The notes beneath the pieces are model-generated. The model was given only the letters and a program-made list of their open reading frames with translations, had not been told where the DNA came from and searched no databases. DNA of 64,000 bases from Antedon mediterranea (taxonomy: Eukaryota; Echinodermata; Crinoidea; Comatulida; Antedonidae), in the NCBI RefSeq assembly GCF_964355755.1, contig NC_092675.1:13531312-13595311 (forward strand). Reading direction: 5' to 3'. Below are positions 1 to 11,200 of this stretch, one piece after another; within the stretch, counting starts at the first letter, position 1, and each line of letters starts with the position of its first letter. A program made the position numbers and the translations under genes.

Positions 1-62
1 AAAAACTTTTTAACATAAAAACACCAAAGTGCTTAGAATAGCTTCAAATCACATTTGGAGAC

Positions 63-150
63 GTTTTAGACCATTTTGTGATTTTCGAAAAAACTTGTTA
101 ACATAAAAACACGAAAGTGCATAGAATAGCTTCAAATCGCATTTGGAAAC
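63..150 (+). repeat. Class A monomer (88 bp), representative
   Basis: This is a representative A monomer, counted from one GTTTTAGACC box to the next. After the box it reads TGTGATTTTCGAAAAAAC, then a TGTTAACA palindrome, then ACACGAAAGTG or ACACCAAAGTG, then AATAGCTTCAAATCGCATTTGG. It carries three short dyads: TTTTCGAAAA at 82-91, TGTTAACA at 96-103 and CAAAT-CGC-ATTTG at 133-145. A monomers occur in runs and form the variable tail of the higher-order repeat. Sub-variants differ at TTCGAAA/TTTGAAA, CTTGTTAAC/CTTTTTAAC, AATCGCATT/AATCACATT/AATCGTATT and GGAGACG/GGAAACG. An 87-bp form lacks the C of TTTTCGAAA. Confidence 0.93.
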
Positions 151-1094
151 GTTTTAGACCATTTTGTGATTTTCGAAAAAAATTGTTAACATAAAAACAC
201 CAAAGTGCTTAGAATCACATTATAAACCGTTTTAGACCATTTTGAGCATTTCGATAACAATTTTCACACAAAAACATCAAAGAGCACAAATTAGCTTAAT
301 ATCGTATTTAAAAATGTTTTAGACCATTTTGAGCATTTAGATAAAACTTTTTCACACAAAACACCAAAGTGCTTAGAATAGCTTCAAATCGCATTTGGAG
401 ACGTTTTAGACCATTTTGTGATTTTTGAAAAAACTTGTTAACATAAAAACACCAAAGTGCTTAGAATAGCTTCAAATCACATTTGGAGACGTTTTAGACC
501 ATTTTGTGATTTTCGAAAAAACTTGTTAACATAAAAACACGAAAGTGCTTAGAATAGCTTCAAATCGCATTTGGAAACGTTTTAGACCATTTTGTGATTT
601 TCGAAAAAACTTGTTAACATAAAAACACGAAAGTGCTTAGAATAGCTTCAAATCGCATTTGGAGACGTTTTAGACCATTTTGTGATTTTCGAAAAAACTT
701 GTTAACATAAAAACACGAAAGTGCTTAGAATAGCTTCAAATCACATTTGGAGACGTTTTAGACCATTTTGTGATTTTTGAAAAAACTTGTTAACATAAAA
801 ACACGAAAGTGCTTAGAAAAACTTCAAATCGCATTTGGAAACGTTTTAGACCAATTTGTGCATTTCGATGAAACTTGATTACACAAAAACATCAAAGTGC
901 TTAAAATCACATTATAAACCGTTTTAGACCATTTTGAGCATTTCGATAACACTTTTCACACAAAAACATTAAAGAGCACAAAATAGCTTAATATCGTATT
1001 TAAAAACGTTTTAGACCATTTTGAGCATTTAGACAAAACTTTTTCACACAAAACACCAAAGTGCTTAGAATAGCTTCAAATCGCATTTGGAGAC

Positions 1095-1172
1095 GTTTTA
1101 GACCATTTTGTGCATTTCGATGAAACTTGGTTACACAAAAACATCAAAGTGCTTAAAATCACATTATAAATC
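1095..1172 (+). repeat. Class B monomer (78 bp), representative (B3 subtype)
   Basis: B monomers are 10 bp shorter than A. Their 3' part reads GCTTAAAATCACATTATAAA in place of the longer A-type segment with AATAGCTTCAAATCGC. The difference is explained by a 10-bp loss between two AAT-containing direct repeats. Four subtypes are recognisable. B1 has GAGATTTTCG and GGTTACAC. B2 has CAATTTGTGC and GATTACAC. B3, shown here, has GGTTACAC and ends ATAAATC. B4 has an A-like front (AAATTGTTAAC) and GCTTAGAATCACATT. B lacks the CAAAT/ATTTG dyad found in A and D. Confidence 0.92.
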
Positions 1173-4100
1173 GTTTTAGACCATTTTGAGCATTTCGACA
1201 AAACTTTTTCACACAAAATACCAAAGTGCTTAGAATAGCTTCAAATCGCATTTCGAGACGTTTTAGACCATTTTGTGATTTTCGAAAAAACTTTTTAACA
1301 TAAAAACACCAAAGTGCTTAGAATAGCTTCAAATCACATTTGGAGACATTTTAGACCATTTTGTGATTTTCAAAAAAACTTGTTAACATAAAAACACGAA
1401 AGTTCTTAGAATAGCTTCAAATCGCATTTGGAAACGTTTTAGACCATTTTGTGATTTTCGAAAAAAATTGTTAACATAAAAACACCAAAGTGCTTAGAAT
1501 CACATTATAAACCGTTTTAGACCATTTTGAGCATTTCGATAACAATTTTCACACAAAAACATCAAAGAGCACAAAATAGCTTAATATCGTATTTAAAAAT
1601 GTTTTAGACCATTTTGAGCATTTAGATAAAACTTTTTCACACAAAACACCAAAGTGCTTAGAATAGCTTCAAATCGCATTTGGAGACGTTTTAGACCATT
1701 TTGTGATTTTTGAAAAAACTTGTTAACATAAAAACACCAAAGTGCTTAGAATAGCTTCAAATCACATTTTGATACGTTTTAGCCCATTTTGTGATTTTCG
1801 AAAAAACTTGTTAACATAAAAACACGAAAGTGCTTAGAATAGCTTCAAATCACATTTGGAGACGTTTTAGACCATTTTGTGATTTTTGAAAAAACTTGTT
1901 AACATAAAAACACGAAAGTGCTTAGAATAGCTTCAAATCGCATTTGGAAACGTTTTAGACCATTTTGTGATTTTCGAAAAAGATTGTTAACATAAAAACA
2001 CCAAAGTGCTTAGAATCACATTATAAACCGTTTTAGACCATTTTGAGCATTTCGATAACAATTTTCACACAAAAACATCAAAGAGCACAAAATAGCTTAA
2101 TATCGTATTTAAAAATGTTTTAGACCATTTTGAGCATTTAGATAAAACTTTTTCACACAAAACACCAAAGTGCTTAGAATAGCTTCAAATCGCATTTGGA
2201 GACGGTTTAGACCATTTTGTGATTTTGAAAAAACTTGTTAACATAAAAACACCAAAGTGCTTAGAATAGCTTCAAATCGCATTTGGAGACGTTTTAGACC
2301 ATTTTGTGATTTTCGAAAAAACTTGTTAACATAAAAACACCAAAGTGCTTAGAATAGCTTCAAATCGTATTTGGAGACGTTTTAGACCATTTTGAGATTT
2401 TCGAAAAAACTTGGTTACACAAAAACATCAAAGTGCTTAAAATCACATTATAAACCGTTTTAGACCATTTTGAGCATTTCGATAACACTTTTCACACAAA
2501 AACATCAAAGAGCACAAAATAGCTTAATATCGTATTTAAAAACGTTTTAGACCATTTTGAGCATTTCGACAAAACTTTTTCACACAAAACAACAAAGTGC
2601 TTAGAATAGCTTCAAATCGCATTTGGAGACGTTTTAGACCAATTTGTGATTTTTGAAAAAACTTGTTAACATAAAAACACCAAAGTGCTTAGAATAGCTT
2701 CAAATCACATTTGGAGACGTTTTAGACCATTTTGTGATTTTCGAAAAAACTTGTTAACATAAAAACACGAAAGTGCTTAGAATAGCTTCAAATCGCCTTT
2801 GGAAACGTTTTAGACCATTTTGTGATTTTCGAAAAAACTTGTTAACATAAAAACACGAAAGTGCTTAGAATCACTTTATAAACCGTTTTAGACCATTTTG
2901 AGCATTTCGATAACAATTTTCACACAAAAACATCAAAGAGCACAAAATAGCTTAATATCGTATTTAAAAATGTTTTAGACCATTTTGAGCATTTAGATAA
3001 AACTTTTTCACACAAAACACCAAAGTGCTTAGAATAGCTTCAAATCGCATTTGGAGACGTTTTAGACCATTTTGTGATTTTTGAAAAAACTTGTTAACAT
3101 AAAAAAACCAAAGTGCTTAGAATAGCTTCAAATCACATTTGGAGATGTTTTAGACCATTTTGTGATTTTTGAAAAAACTTGTTAACATAAAAACACGAAA
3201 GTGCTTAGAATAGCTTCAAATCGCATTTGGAAACGTTTTAGACCATTTTGTGATTTTCGAAAAATATTGTTAACATAAAAACACCAATGTGCTTAGAATC
3301 ACATTATAAACCGTTTTAGACCATTTTGAGCATTTCGATAACAATTTTCACACAAAAACATCAAAGAGCACAAAATAGCTTAATATCGTATTTATAAATG
3401 TTTTAGACCATTTTGAGCATTTCGACAAAACTTTTTCACACAAAACACCAAAGTGCTTAGAATAGCTTCAAATCGCATTTGGAGACGTTTTTTATACCAT
3501 TTTGTGATTTCGATGAAACTTGATTACACAAAAACATCAAAGTGCTTAAAATCACATTATAAACCGTTTTAGACCATTTTGAGCATTTCGATAACACTTT
3601 TCACACAAAAACATCAAAGAGCACAAAATAGCTTAATATCGTATTTAAAAACGTTTTAGACCATTTTGAGCATTTAGACAAAACTTTTTCACACAAAACA
3701 CCAAAGTGCTTAGAATAGCTTCAAATCGCATTTGGAGACGTTTTAGAACATTTTGTGTTTTTCGAAAAAAACTGTTAACATAAAAACACCAAAGTGCTTA
3801 GAATAGCTTCAAATCGCATTTGGAGACGTTTTAGACCATTTTGTGATTTTTGAAAAAACTTGTTAACATAAAAACACCAAAGTGCTTAGAATAGCTTCAA
3901 ATCACATTTGGAGACGTTTTAGACCATTTTGTGATTTTCGAAAAAACTTGTTAACATAAAAACACGAAAGTGCTTAGAATAGCTTCAAATCGCATTTGGA
4001 AACGTTTTAGACCATTTTGTGATTTTCGAAAAAGATTGTTAACATAAAAACACCAAAGTGCTTAGAATCACAATATAAACCGTTTTAGACCATTTTGAGC

Positions 4101-4421
4101 ATTTCGATAACAATTTTCACACAAAAACATCAAAGAGCACAAAATAGCTTAATATCGTATTTAAAAATGTTTTAGACCATTTTGAGCATTTAGATAAAAC
4201 TTTTTCACACAAAACACCAAAGTGCTTAGAATAGCTTCAAATCGCATTTGGAGACGTTTTAGACCATTTTGTGATTTTCGAAAAAACTTGTTAACATAAA
4301 AACACCAAAGTGCTTAGAATAGCTTCAAATCGTATTTGGAGACGTTTTAGACCATTTTGAGATTTTCGAAAAAACTTGGTTACACAAAAACATCAAAGTG
4401 CTTAAAATCACATTATAAACC

Positions 4422-4508
4422 GTTTTAGACCATTTTGAGCATTTCGATAACACTTTTCACACAAAAACATCAAAGAGCACAAAATAGCTTAATATCGTAT
4501 TTAAAAAC
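4422..4508 (+). repeat. Class C monomer (87 bp), representative
   Basis: C monomers follow the box with GAGCATTTCGATAACAC (C) or GATAACAATT (C'). They carry the class-specific CATCAAAGAGCACAAAATAG and end in TTAATATCGTATTTAAAAAC or AAAAAT. They almost always follow a B monomer and precede a D monomer. The central AATA-TCG-TATT at 4491-4501 is a short dyad, at about the same place as the CAAAT/ATTTG dyad of A and D although the sequence is different. C' (after B4) has AATG before the next box where C has AACG, a CpG-to-TpG type difference. Confidence 0.92.
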
Positions 4509-4595
4509 GTTTTAGACCATTTTGAGCATTTCGACAAAACTTTTTCACACAAAACACCAAAGTGCTTAGAATAGCTTCAAATCGCATTTGGAGAC
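4509..4595 (+). repeat. Class D monomer (87 bp), representative (D1 subtype)
   Basis: D monomers follow the box with GAGCATTTCGACAAAAC (D1, D3), GAGCATTTAGACAAAAC (D2) or GAGCATTTAGATAAAAC (D4), then CTTTTTCACACAAAACACC. Their 3' half is A-like (GCTTAGAATAGCTTCAAATC). D3 is marked by CACAAAATACC and often by CATTTCGAGACG. Because the front resembles C and the back resembles A, D looks like an old C/A recombinant; this is inference from the sequence alone. Confidence 0.9.
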
Positions 4596-5440
4596 GTTTT
4601 AGACCAATTTGTGCATTTCGATGAAACTTGATTACACAAAAACATCAAAGTGCTTAAAATCACATTATAAACCGTTTTAGACCATTTTGAGCATTTCGAT
4701 AACACTTTTCACACAAAAACATCAAAGAGCACAAAATAGCTTAATATCGTATTTAAAAACGTTTTAGACCATTTTGAGCATTTAGACAAAACTTTTTCAC
4801 ACAAAACACCAAAGTGCTTAGAATAGCTTCAAATCGCATTTGGAGACGTTTTAGACCATTTTGTGCATTTCGATGAAACTTGGTTACACAAAAACATCAA
4901 AGTGCTTAAAATCACATTATAAATCGTTTTAGACCATTTTGAGCATTTCGACAAAACTTTTTCACACAAAATACCAAAGTGCTTAAAATAGCTTCAAATC
5001 GCATTTCGAGACGTTTTAGACCATTTTGTGATTTTCGAAAAAACTTTTTAACATAAAAACACCAAAGTGCTTAGAATAGCTTCAAATCACATTTGGAGAC
5101 ATTTTAGACCATTTTGTGATTTTCGAAAAAACTTGTTAACATAAAAACACGAAAGTGCTTAGAATATCTTCAAATCGCATTTGGAAACGTTTTAGACCAT
5201 TTTGTGATTTTCGAAAAAAATTGTTAACATAAAAACACCAAAGTGCTTAGAATCACATTATAAACCGTTTTAGACCATTTTGAGCATTTCGATAACAATT
5301 TTCACACAAAAACATCAAAGAGCACAAAATAGCTTAATATCGTATTTAAAAATGTTTTAGACCATTTTGAGCATTTAGATAAGACTTTTTCACACAAAAC
5401 ACCAAAGTCCTTAGAATAGCTTCAAATCGCATTTGGAGAC

Positions 5441-6042
5441 GTTTTAGACCATTTTGTGATTTTTTAAAAAACTTGTTAACATAAAAACACCAAAGTGCTT
5501 AGAATAGCTTCAAATCACATTTGGAGACGTTTTAGACCATTTTGTGATTTTCGAAAAAACTTTTTAACATAAAAACACCAAAGTGCTTAGAATAGCTTCA
5601 AATCACATTTGGAGACGTTTTAGACCATTTTGTGATTTTTGAAAAAGATTGTTAACATAAAAACACCAAAGTGCTTAGAATCACATTATAAACCGTTTTA
5701 GACCATTTTGAGCATTTCGATAACAATTTTCACACAAAAACATCAAAGAGCACAAAATAGCTTAATATCGTATTTAAAAATGTTTTAGACCATTTTGAGC
5801 ATTTAGATAAAACTTTTTCACACAAAACACCAAAGTGCTTAGAATAGCTTCAAATCGCATTTGGAGACGGTTTAGACCATTTTGTGATTTTGAAAAAACT
5901 TGTTAACATAAAACACCAAAGTGCTTAGAATAGCTTCAAATCGCATTTGGAGACGTTTTAGACCATTTTGTGATTTTCGAAAAAACTTGTTAACATAAAA
6001 ACACCAAAGTGCTTAGAATAGCTTCAAATCGTATTTGGAGAC
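5441..6042 (+). repeat. Variable HOR tail, A-run with nested B4-C'-D4
   Basis: Between the D4 of one core and the B1 of the next lies A-A-B4-C'-D4-A-A, with boxes at 5441, 5529, 5617, 5695, 5782, 5869 and 5955. The A at 5869 is 86 bp because it lacks the C of TTTTCGAAA and one A of the AAAAACACC run. Its box is GGTTTAG instead of GTTTTAG. The number of A monomers and of nested B4-C'-D4 triplets in this tail differs from one HOR to the next. This is the main reason B1 spacing varies from about 603 to 3,414 bp. Confidence 0.85.
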
Positions 6043-8230
6043 GTTTTAGACCATTTTGAGATTTTCGAAAAAACTTGGTTACACAAAAACATCAAAGTGC
6101 TTAAAATCACATTATAAACCGTTTTAGACCATTTTGAGCATTTCGATAACACTTTTCACACAAAAACATCAAAGAGCACAAAATAGCTTAATATCGTATT
6201 TAAAAACGTTTTAGACCATTTTGAGCATTTCGACAAAACTTTTTCACACAAAACACCAAAGTGCTTAGAATAGCTTCAAATCGCATTTGGAGACGTTTTA
6301 GACCAATTTGTGCATTTCAATGAAACTTGATTACACAAAAACATCAAAGTGCTTAAAATCACATTATAAACCGTTTTAGACCATTTTGAGCATTTCGATA
6401 ACACTTTTCACACAAAAACATCAAAGAGCACAAAATAGCTTAATATCGTATTTAAAAACGTTTTAGACCATTTTGAGCATTTAGACAAAACTTTTTCACA
6501 CAAAAAACCAAAGTGCTTAGAATAGCTTCAAATCGCAATTGGAGACGTTTTAGACCATTTTGTGCATTTCGATGGAACTTGGTTACACAAAAACATCAAA
6601 GTGCTTAAAATCACATTATAAATCGTTTTAGACCATTTTGAGCATTTCGACAAAACTTTTTCACACAAAATACAAAAGTGCTTAGAATAGCTTCAAATCG
6701 CATTTGGAGACGTTTTAGACCATTTTGTGATTTTCGAAAAAACTTTTTAACATAAAAACACCAAAGTGCTTAGAATAGCTTCAAATCACATTTGGAGACG
6801 TTTTAGACCATTTTGTGATTTTCGAAAAAACTTGTTAACATAAAAACACGAAAGTGCTTAGAATAGCTTCAAATCGCATTTAGAAACGTTTTAGACCATT
6901 TTGTGATTTTCGAAAAAAATTGTTAACATAAAAACACCAAAGTGCTTAGAATCACATTATAAACCGTTTTAGACCATTTTGAGCATTTCGATAACAATTT
7001 TCACACAAAAACATCAAAGAGCACAAAATAGCTTAATATCGTATTTAAAAATGTTTTAGACCATTTTGAGCATTTAGATAAAACTTTTTCACACAAAACA
7101 CCAAAGTGCTTAGAATAGCTTCAAATCGCATTTGGAGACGTTTTAGACCAATTTGTGATTTTTGAAAAAACTTGTTAACATAAAAACACCAAAGTGCTTA
7201 GAATAGCTTCAAATCACATTTGGAGACGTTTTAGACCATTTTGTGATTTTGAACAAACTTGTTAACATAAAAACACCAAAGTGCTTAGAATAGCTTCAAA
7301 TCGCATTTGGAGACGTTTTAGACCATTTTGTGATTTTCGAAAAAACTTGTTAACATAAAAACACCAAAGTGCTTAGAATAGCTTCAAATCGTATTTGGAG
7401 ACGTTTTAGACCATTTTGAGATTTTCGAAAAAACTTGGTTACACAAAAACATCAAAGTGCTTAAAATCACATTATAAACCGTTTTAGACCATTTTGAGCA
7501 TTTCGATAACACTTTTCACACAAAAACATCAAAGAGCACAAAATAGCTTAATATCGTATTTAAAAACGTTTTAGACCATTTTGAGCATTTCGACAAAACT
7601 TTTTCACACAAAACACCAAAGTGCTTAGAATAGCTTCAAATCGCATTTGGAGACGTTTTAGACCAATTTGTGCATTTCGATGAAACTTGATTACACAAAA
7701 ACATCAAAGTGCTTAAAATCACATTATAAACCGTTTTAGACCATTTTGAGCATTTCGATAACACTTTTCACACAAAAACATCAAAGAGCACAAAATAGCT
7801 TAATATCGTATTTAAAAACGTTTTAGACCATTTTGAGCATTTAGACAAAACTTTTTCACACAAAACACCAAAGTGCTTAGAATAGCTTCAAATCGCATTT
7901 GGAGACGTTTTAGACCATTTTGTGCATTTCGATGAAACTTGGTTACACAAAAACATCAAAGTGCTTAAAATCACATTATAAATCGTTTTAGACCATTTTG
8001 AGCATTTCGACAAAACTTTTTCACACAAAATACCAAAGTGCTTAGAATAGCTTCAAATCGCATTTCGAGACGTTCTAGACCATTTTGTGATTTTCGAAAA
8101 AACTTTTTAACATAAAAACACCAAAGTGCTTAGAATAGCTTCAAATCACATTTGGAGACATTTTAGACCATTTTGTGATTTTCGAAAAAACTTGTTAACA
8201 TAAAAACACGAAAGTGCTTAGAATAGCTTC

Positions 8231-11200
8231 AAATCGCATTTGAAGACGTTTTAGACCAATTTGTGATTTTTGAAAAAACTTGTTAACATAAAAACACCAA
8301 AGTGCTTAGAATAGCTTCAAATCACATTTGGAGACGTTTTAGCCCATTTTGTGATTTTGAACAAACTTGTTAACATAAAAACACCAAAGTGCTTAGAATA
8401 GCTTCAAATCGCATTTGGAGACGTCTTAGACCATTTTGTGATTTTCGAAAAAACTTGTTAACATAAAAACACCAAAGTGCTTAAAATCACATTATAAACC
8501 GTTTTAGACCATTTTGAGTATTTCGATAACACTTTTCACACAAAAACATCAAAGAGCACAAAATAGCTTAATATCGTATTTAAAAACGTTTTAGACCATT
8601 TTGAGCATTTCGACAAAACTTTTTCACACAAAACACCAAAGTGCTTAGAATAGCTTCAAATCGCATTTGGAGACGTTTTAGACCAATTTGTGCATTTCGA
8701 TGAAACTTGATTACACAAAAACATCAAAGTGCTTAAAATCACATTATAAACCGTTTTAGACCATTTTGAGCATTTCGATAACACTTTTCACACAAAAACA
8801 TCAAAGAGCACAAAATAGCTTAATATCGTATTTAAAAACGTTTTAGACCATTTTGAGCATTTAGACAAAACTTTTTCACACAAAACACCAAAGTGCTTAG
8901 AATAGCTTCAAATCGCATTTGGAGACGTTTTAGACCATTTTGTGCATTTCGATGAAACTTGGTTACACAAAAACATCAAAGTGCTTAAAATCACATTATA
9001 AATCGTTTTAGACCATTTTGAGCATTTCGACAAAACTTTTTCACACAAAATACCAAAGTGCTTAGAATAGCTTCAAATCGCATTTCGAGACGTTTTAGAC
9101 CATTTTGTGATTTTCGAAAAAACTTTTTAACATAAAAACACCAAAGTGCTTAGAATAGCTTCAAATCACATTTGGAGACATTTTAGACCATTTTGTGATT
9201 TTCGAAAAAACTTGTTAACATAAAAACACGAAAGTGCTTAGAATAGCTTCAAATCGCATTTGGAAACGTTTTAGACCATTTTGTGATTTTCGAAAAAAAT
9301 TGTTAACATAAAAACACCAAAGTGCTTAGAATCACATTATAAACCGTTTTAGACCATTTTGAGCATTTCGATAACAATTTTCACACAAAAACATCAAAGA
9401 GCACAAAATAGCTTAATATCGTATTTAAAAATGTTTTAGACCATTTTGAGCATTTAGATAAAACTTTTTCACACAAAACACCAAAGTGCTTAGAATAGCT
9501 TCAAATCGCATTTGGAAACGTTTTAGACCATTTTGTGATTTTCGAAAAAAATTGTTAACATAAAAACACCAAAGTGCTTAGAATCACATTATAAACCGTT
9601 TTAGACCAATTTGAGCATTTCGATAACAATTTTCACACAAAAACATCAAAGAGCACAAAATAGCTTAATATCGTATTTAAAAATGTTTTAGACCATTTTG
9701 AGCATTTAGATAAAACTTTTTCACACAAAACACCAAAGTGCTTAGAATAGCTTCAAATCGCATTTGGAGACGTTTTAGACCATTTTGTGATTTTTGAAAA
9801 AAACTTGTTAACATAAAAACACCAAAGTGCTTAGAATAGCTTCAAATCGCATTTGGAGACGTTTTAGACCATTTTGTGATTTTCGAAAAAACTTTTTAAC
9901 ATAAAAACACCAAAGTGCTTAGAATAGCTTCAAATCACATTTGGAGACGTTTTAGACCATTTTGTGATTTTTGAAAAAACTTGTTAACATAAAAACACGA
10001 AAGTGCTTAGAATAGCTTCAAATCGCATTTGGAAACGTTTTAGACCATTTTGTGATTTTCGAAAAAGATTGTTAACATAAAAACACCAAAGTGTTTAGAA
10101 TAGCTTCAAATCGCATTTGGAGACGGTTTAGACCATTTTGTGATTTTGAAAAAACTTGTTAACATAAAAACACCAAAGTGCTTAGAATAGCTTCAAATCG
10201 CATTTGGAGACGTTTTAGACCATTTTGTGATTTTCGAAAAAACTTGTTAACATAAAAACACCAAAGTGCTTAGAATAGCTTCAAATCGTATTTGGAGACG
10301 TTTTAGACCATTTTGAGATTTTCGAAAAAACTTGGTTACACAAAAACATCAAAGTGCTTAAAATCACATTATAAACCGTTTTAGACCATTTTGAGCATTT
10401 CGATAACACTTTTCACACAAAAACATCAAAGAGCACAAAATAGCTTAATATCGTATTTAAAAACGTTTTAGACCATTTTGAGCATTTCGACAAAACTTTT
10501 TCACACAAAACACCAAAGTGCTTAGAATAGCTTCAAATCGCAATTGGAGACGTTTTAGACCAATTTGTGCATTTCGATGAAACTTGATTACACAAAAACA
10601 TCAAAGTGCTTAAAATCACATTATAAACCGTTTTAGACCATTTTGAGCATTTCGATAACACTTTTCACACAAAAACATCAAAGAGCACAAAATAGCTTAA
10701 TATCGTATTTAAAAATGTTTTAGACCATTTTGAGCATTTAGATAAAACTTTTTCACACAAAACACCAAAGTGCTTAGAATAGCTTCAAATCGCATTTGGA
10801 GACGTTTTAGACCATTTTGTGATTTTTGAAAAAACTTGTTAACATAAAAACACCAAAGTGCTTAGAATAGCTTCAAATCACATTTGGAGACGTTTTAGAC
10901 CATTTTGTGATTTTCGAAAAAACTTGTTAACATAAAAACACGAAAGTGCTTAGAATAGCTTCAAATCGCATTTGGAAACGTTTTAGACCATTTTGTGATT
11001 TTCGAAAAAACTTGTTAACATAAAAACACGAAAGTGCTTAGAATAGCTTCAAATCGCATTTGGAGACGTTTTAGACCATTTTGTGATTTTCGAAAAAACT
11101 TGTTAACATAAAAACACGAAAGTGCTTAGAATAGCTTCAAATCACATTTGGAGACGTTTTAGACCATTTTGTGATTTTTGAAAAAACTTGTTAACATAAA

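Larger units (their letters stand above)
4344..5440 (+). repeat. Higher-order repeat core, 13 monomers, 1,097 bp (exemplar)
   Basis: Box positions are 4344, 4422, 4509, 4596, 4674, 4761, 4848, 4926, 5013, 5101, 5189, 5267 and 5354, with the next box at 5441. The order is B1-C-D1-B2-C-D2-B3-D3-A-A-B4-C'-D4. The same order recurs across the window with occasional losses. Each position keeps its own diagnostic variants, such as D1 CATTTCGACA, D2 CATTTAGACA and D3 AAAATACC. Adjacent monomers therefore differ more than monomers at the same HOR position one repeat away. That is the definition of a higher-order repeat. Confidence 0.9.
1..8230 (+). repeat. Duplicated block P (copy at 25477-31656)
   Basis: This block aligns with 25477-31656. 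Shared private markers include GTGCATAGAATAG at 119/25595, CACAAATTAGC near 287, GCTTAGAAAAACTTC at 811/26287, AAAGTTCTTAG near 1399, CACAATATAAAC at 4069/27921, AGAATATCTTC at 5161/29013 and GTTCTAGACC at 8072/31498. The offset changes from 25,476 to 25,904 to 23,852 to 23,426. The second copy therefore gained 428 bp and lost about 2,052 bp and 426 bp. The left end is cut by the window edge, so the true block may be longer. Confidence 0.85.

Noticed and set aside
82-91. TTTTCGAAAA as a transcription terminator or operator
   Set aside because: It recurs in most A monomers with no gene nearby. It is part of the satellite and too short for a stable hairpin.
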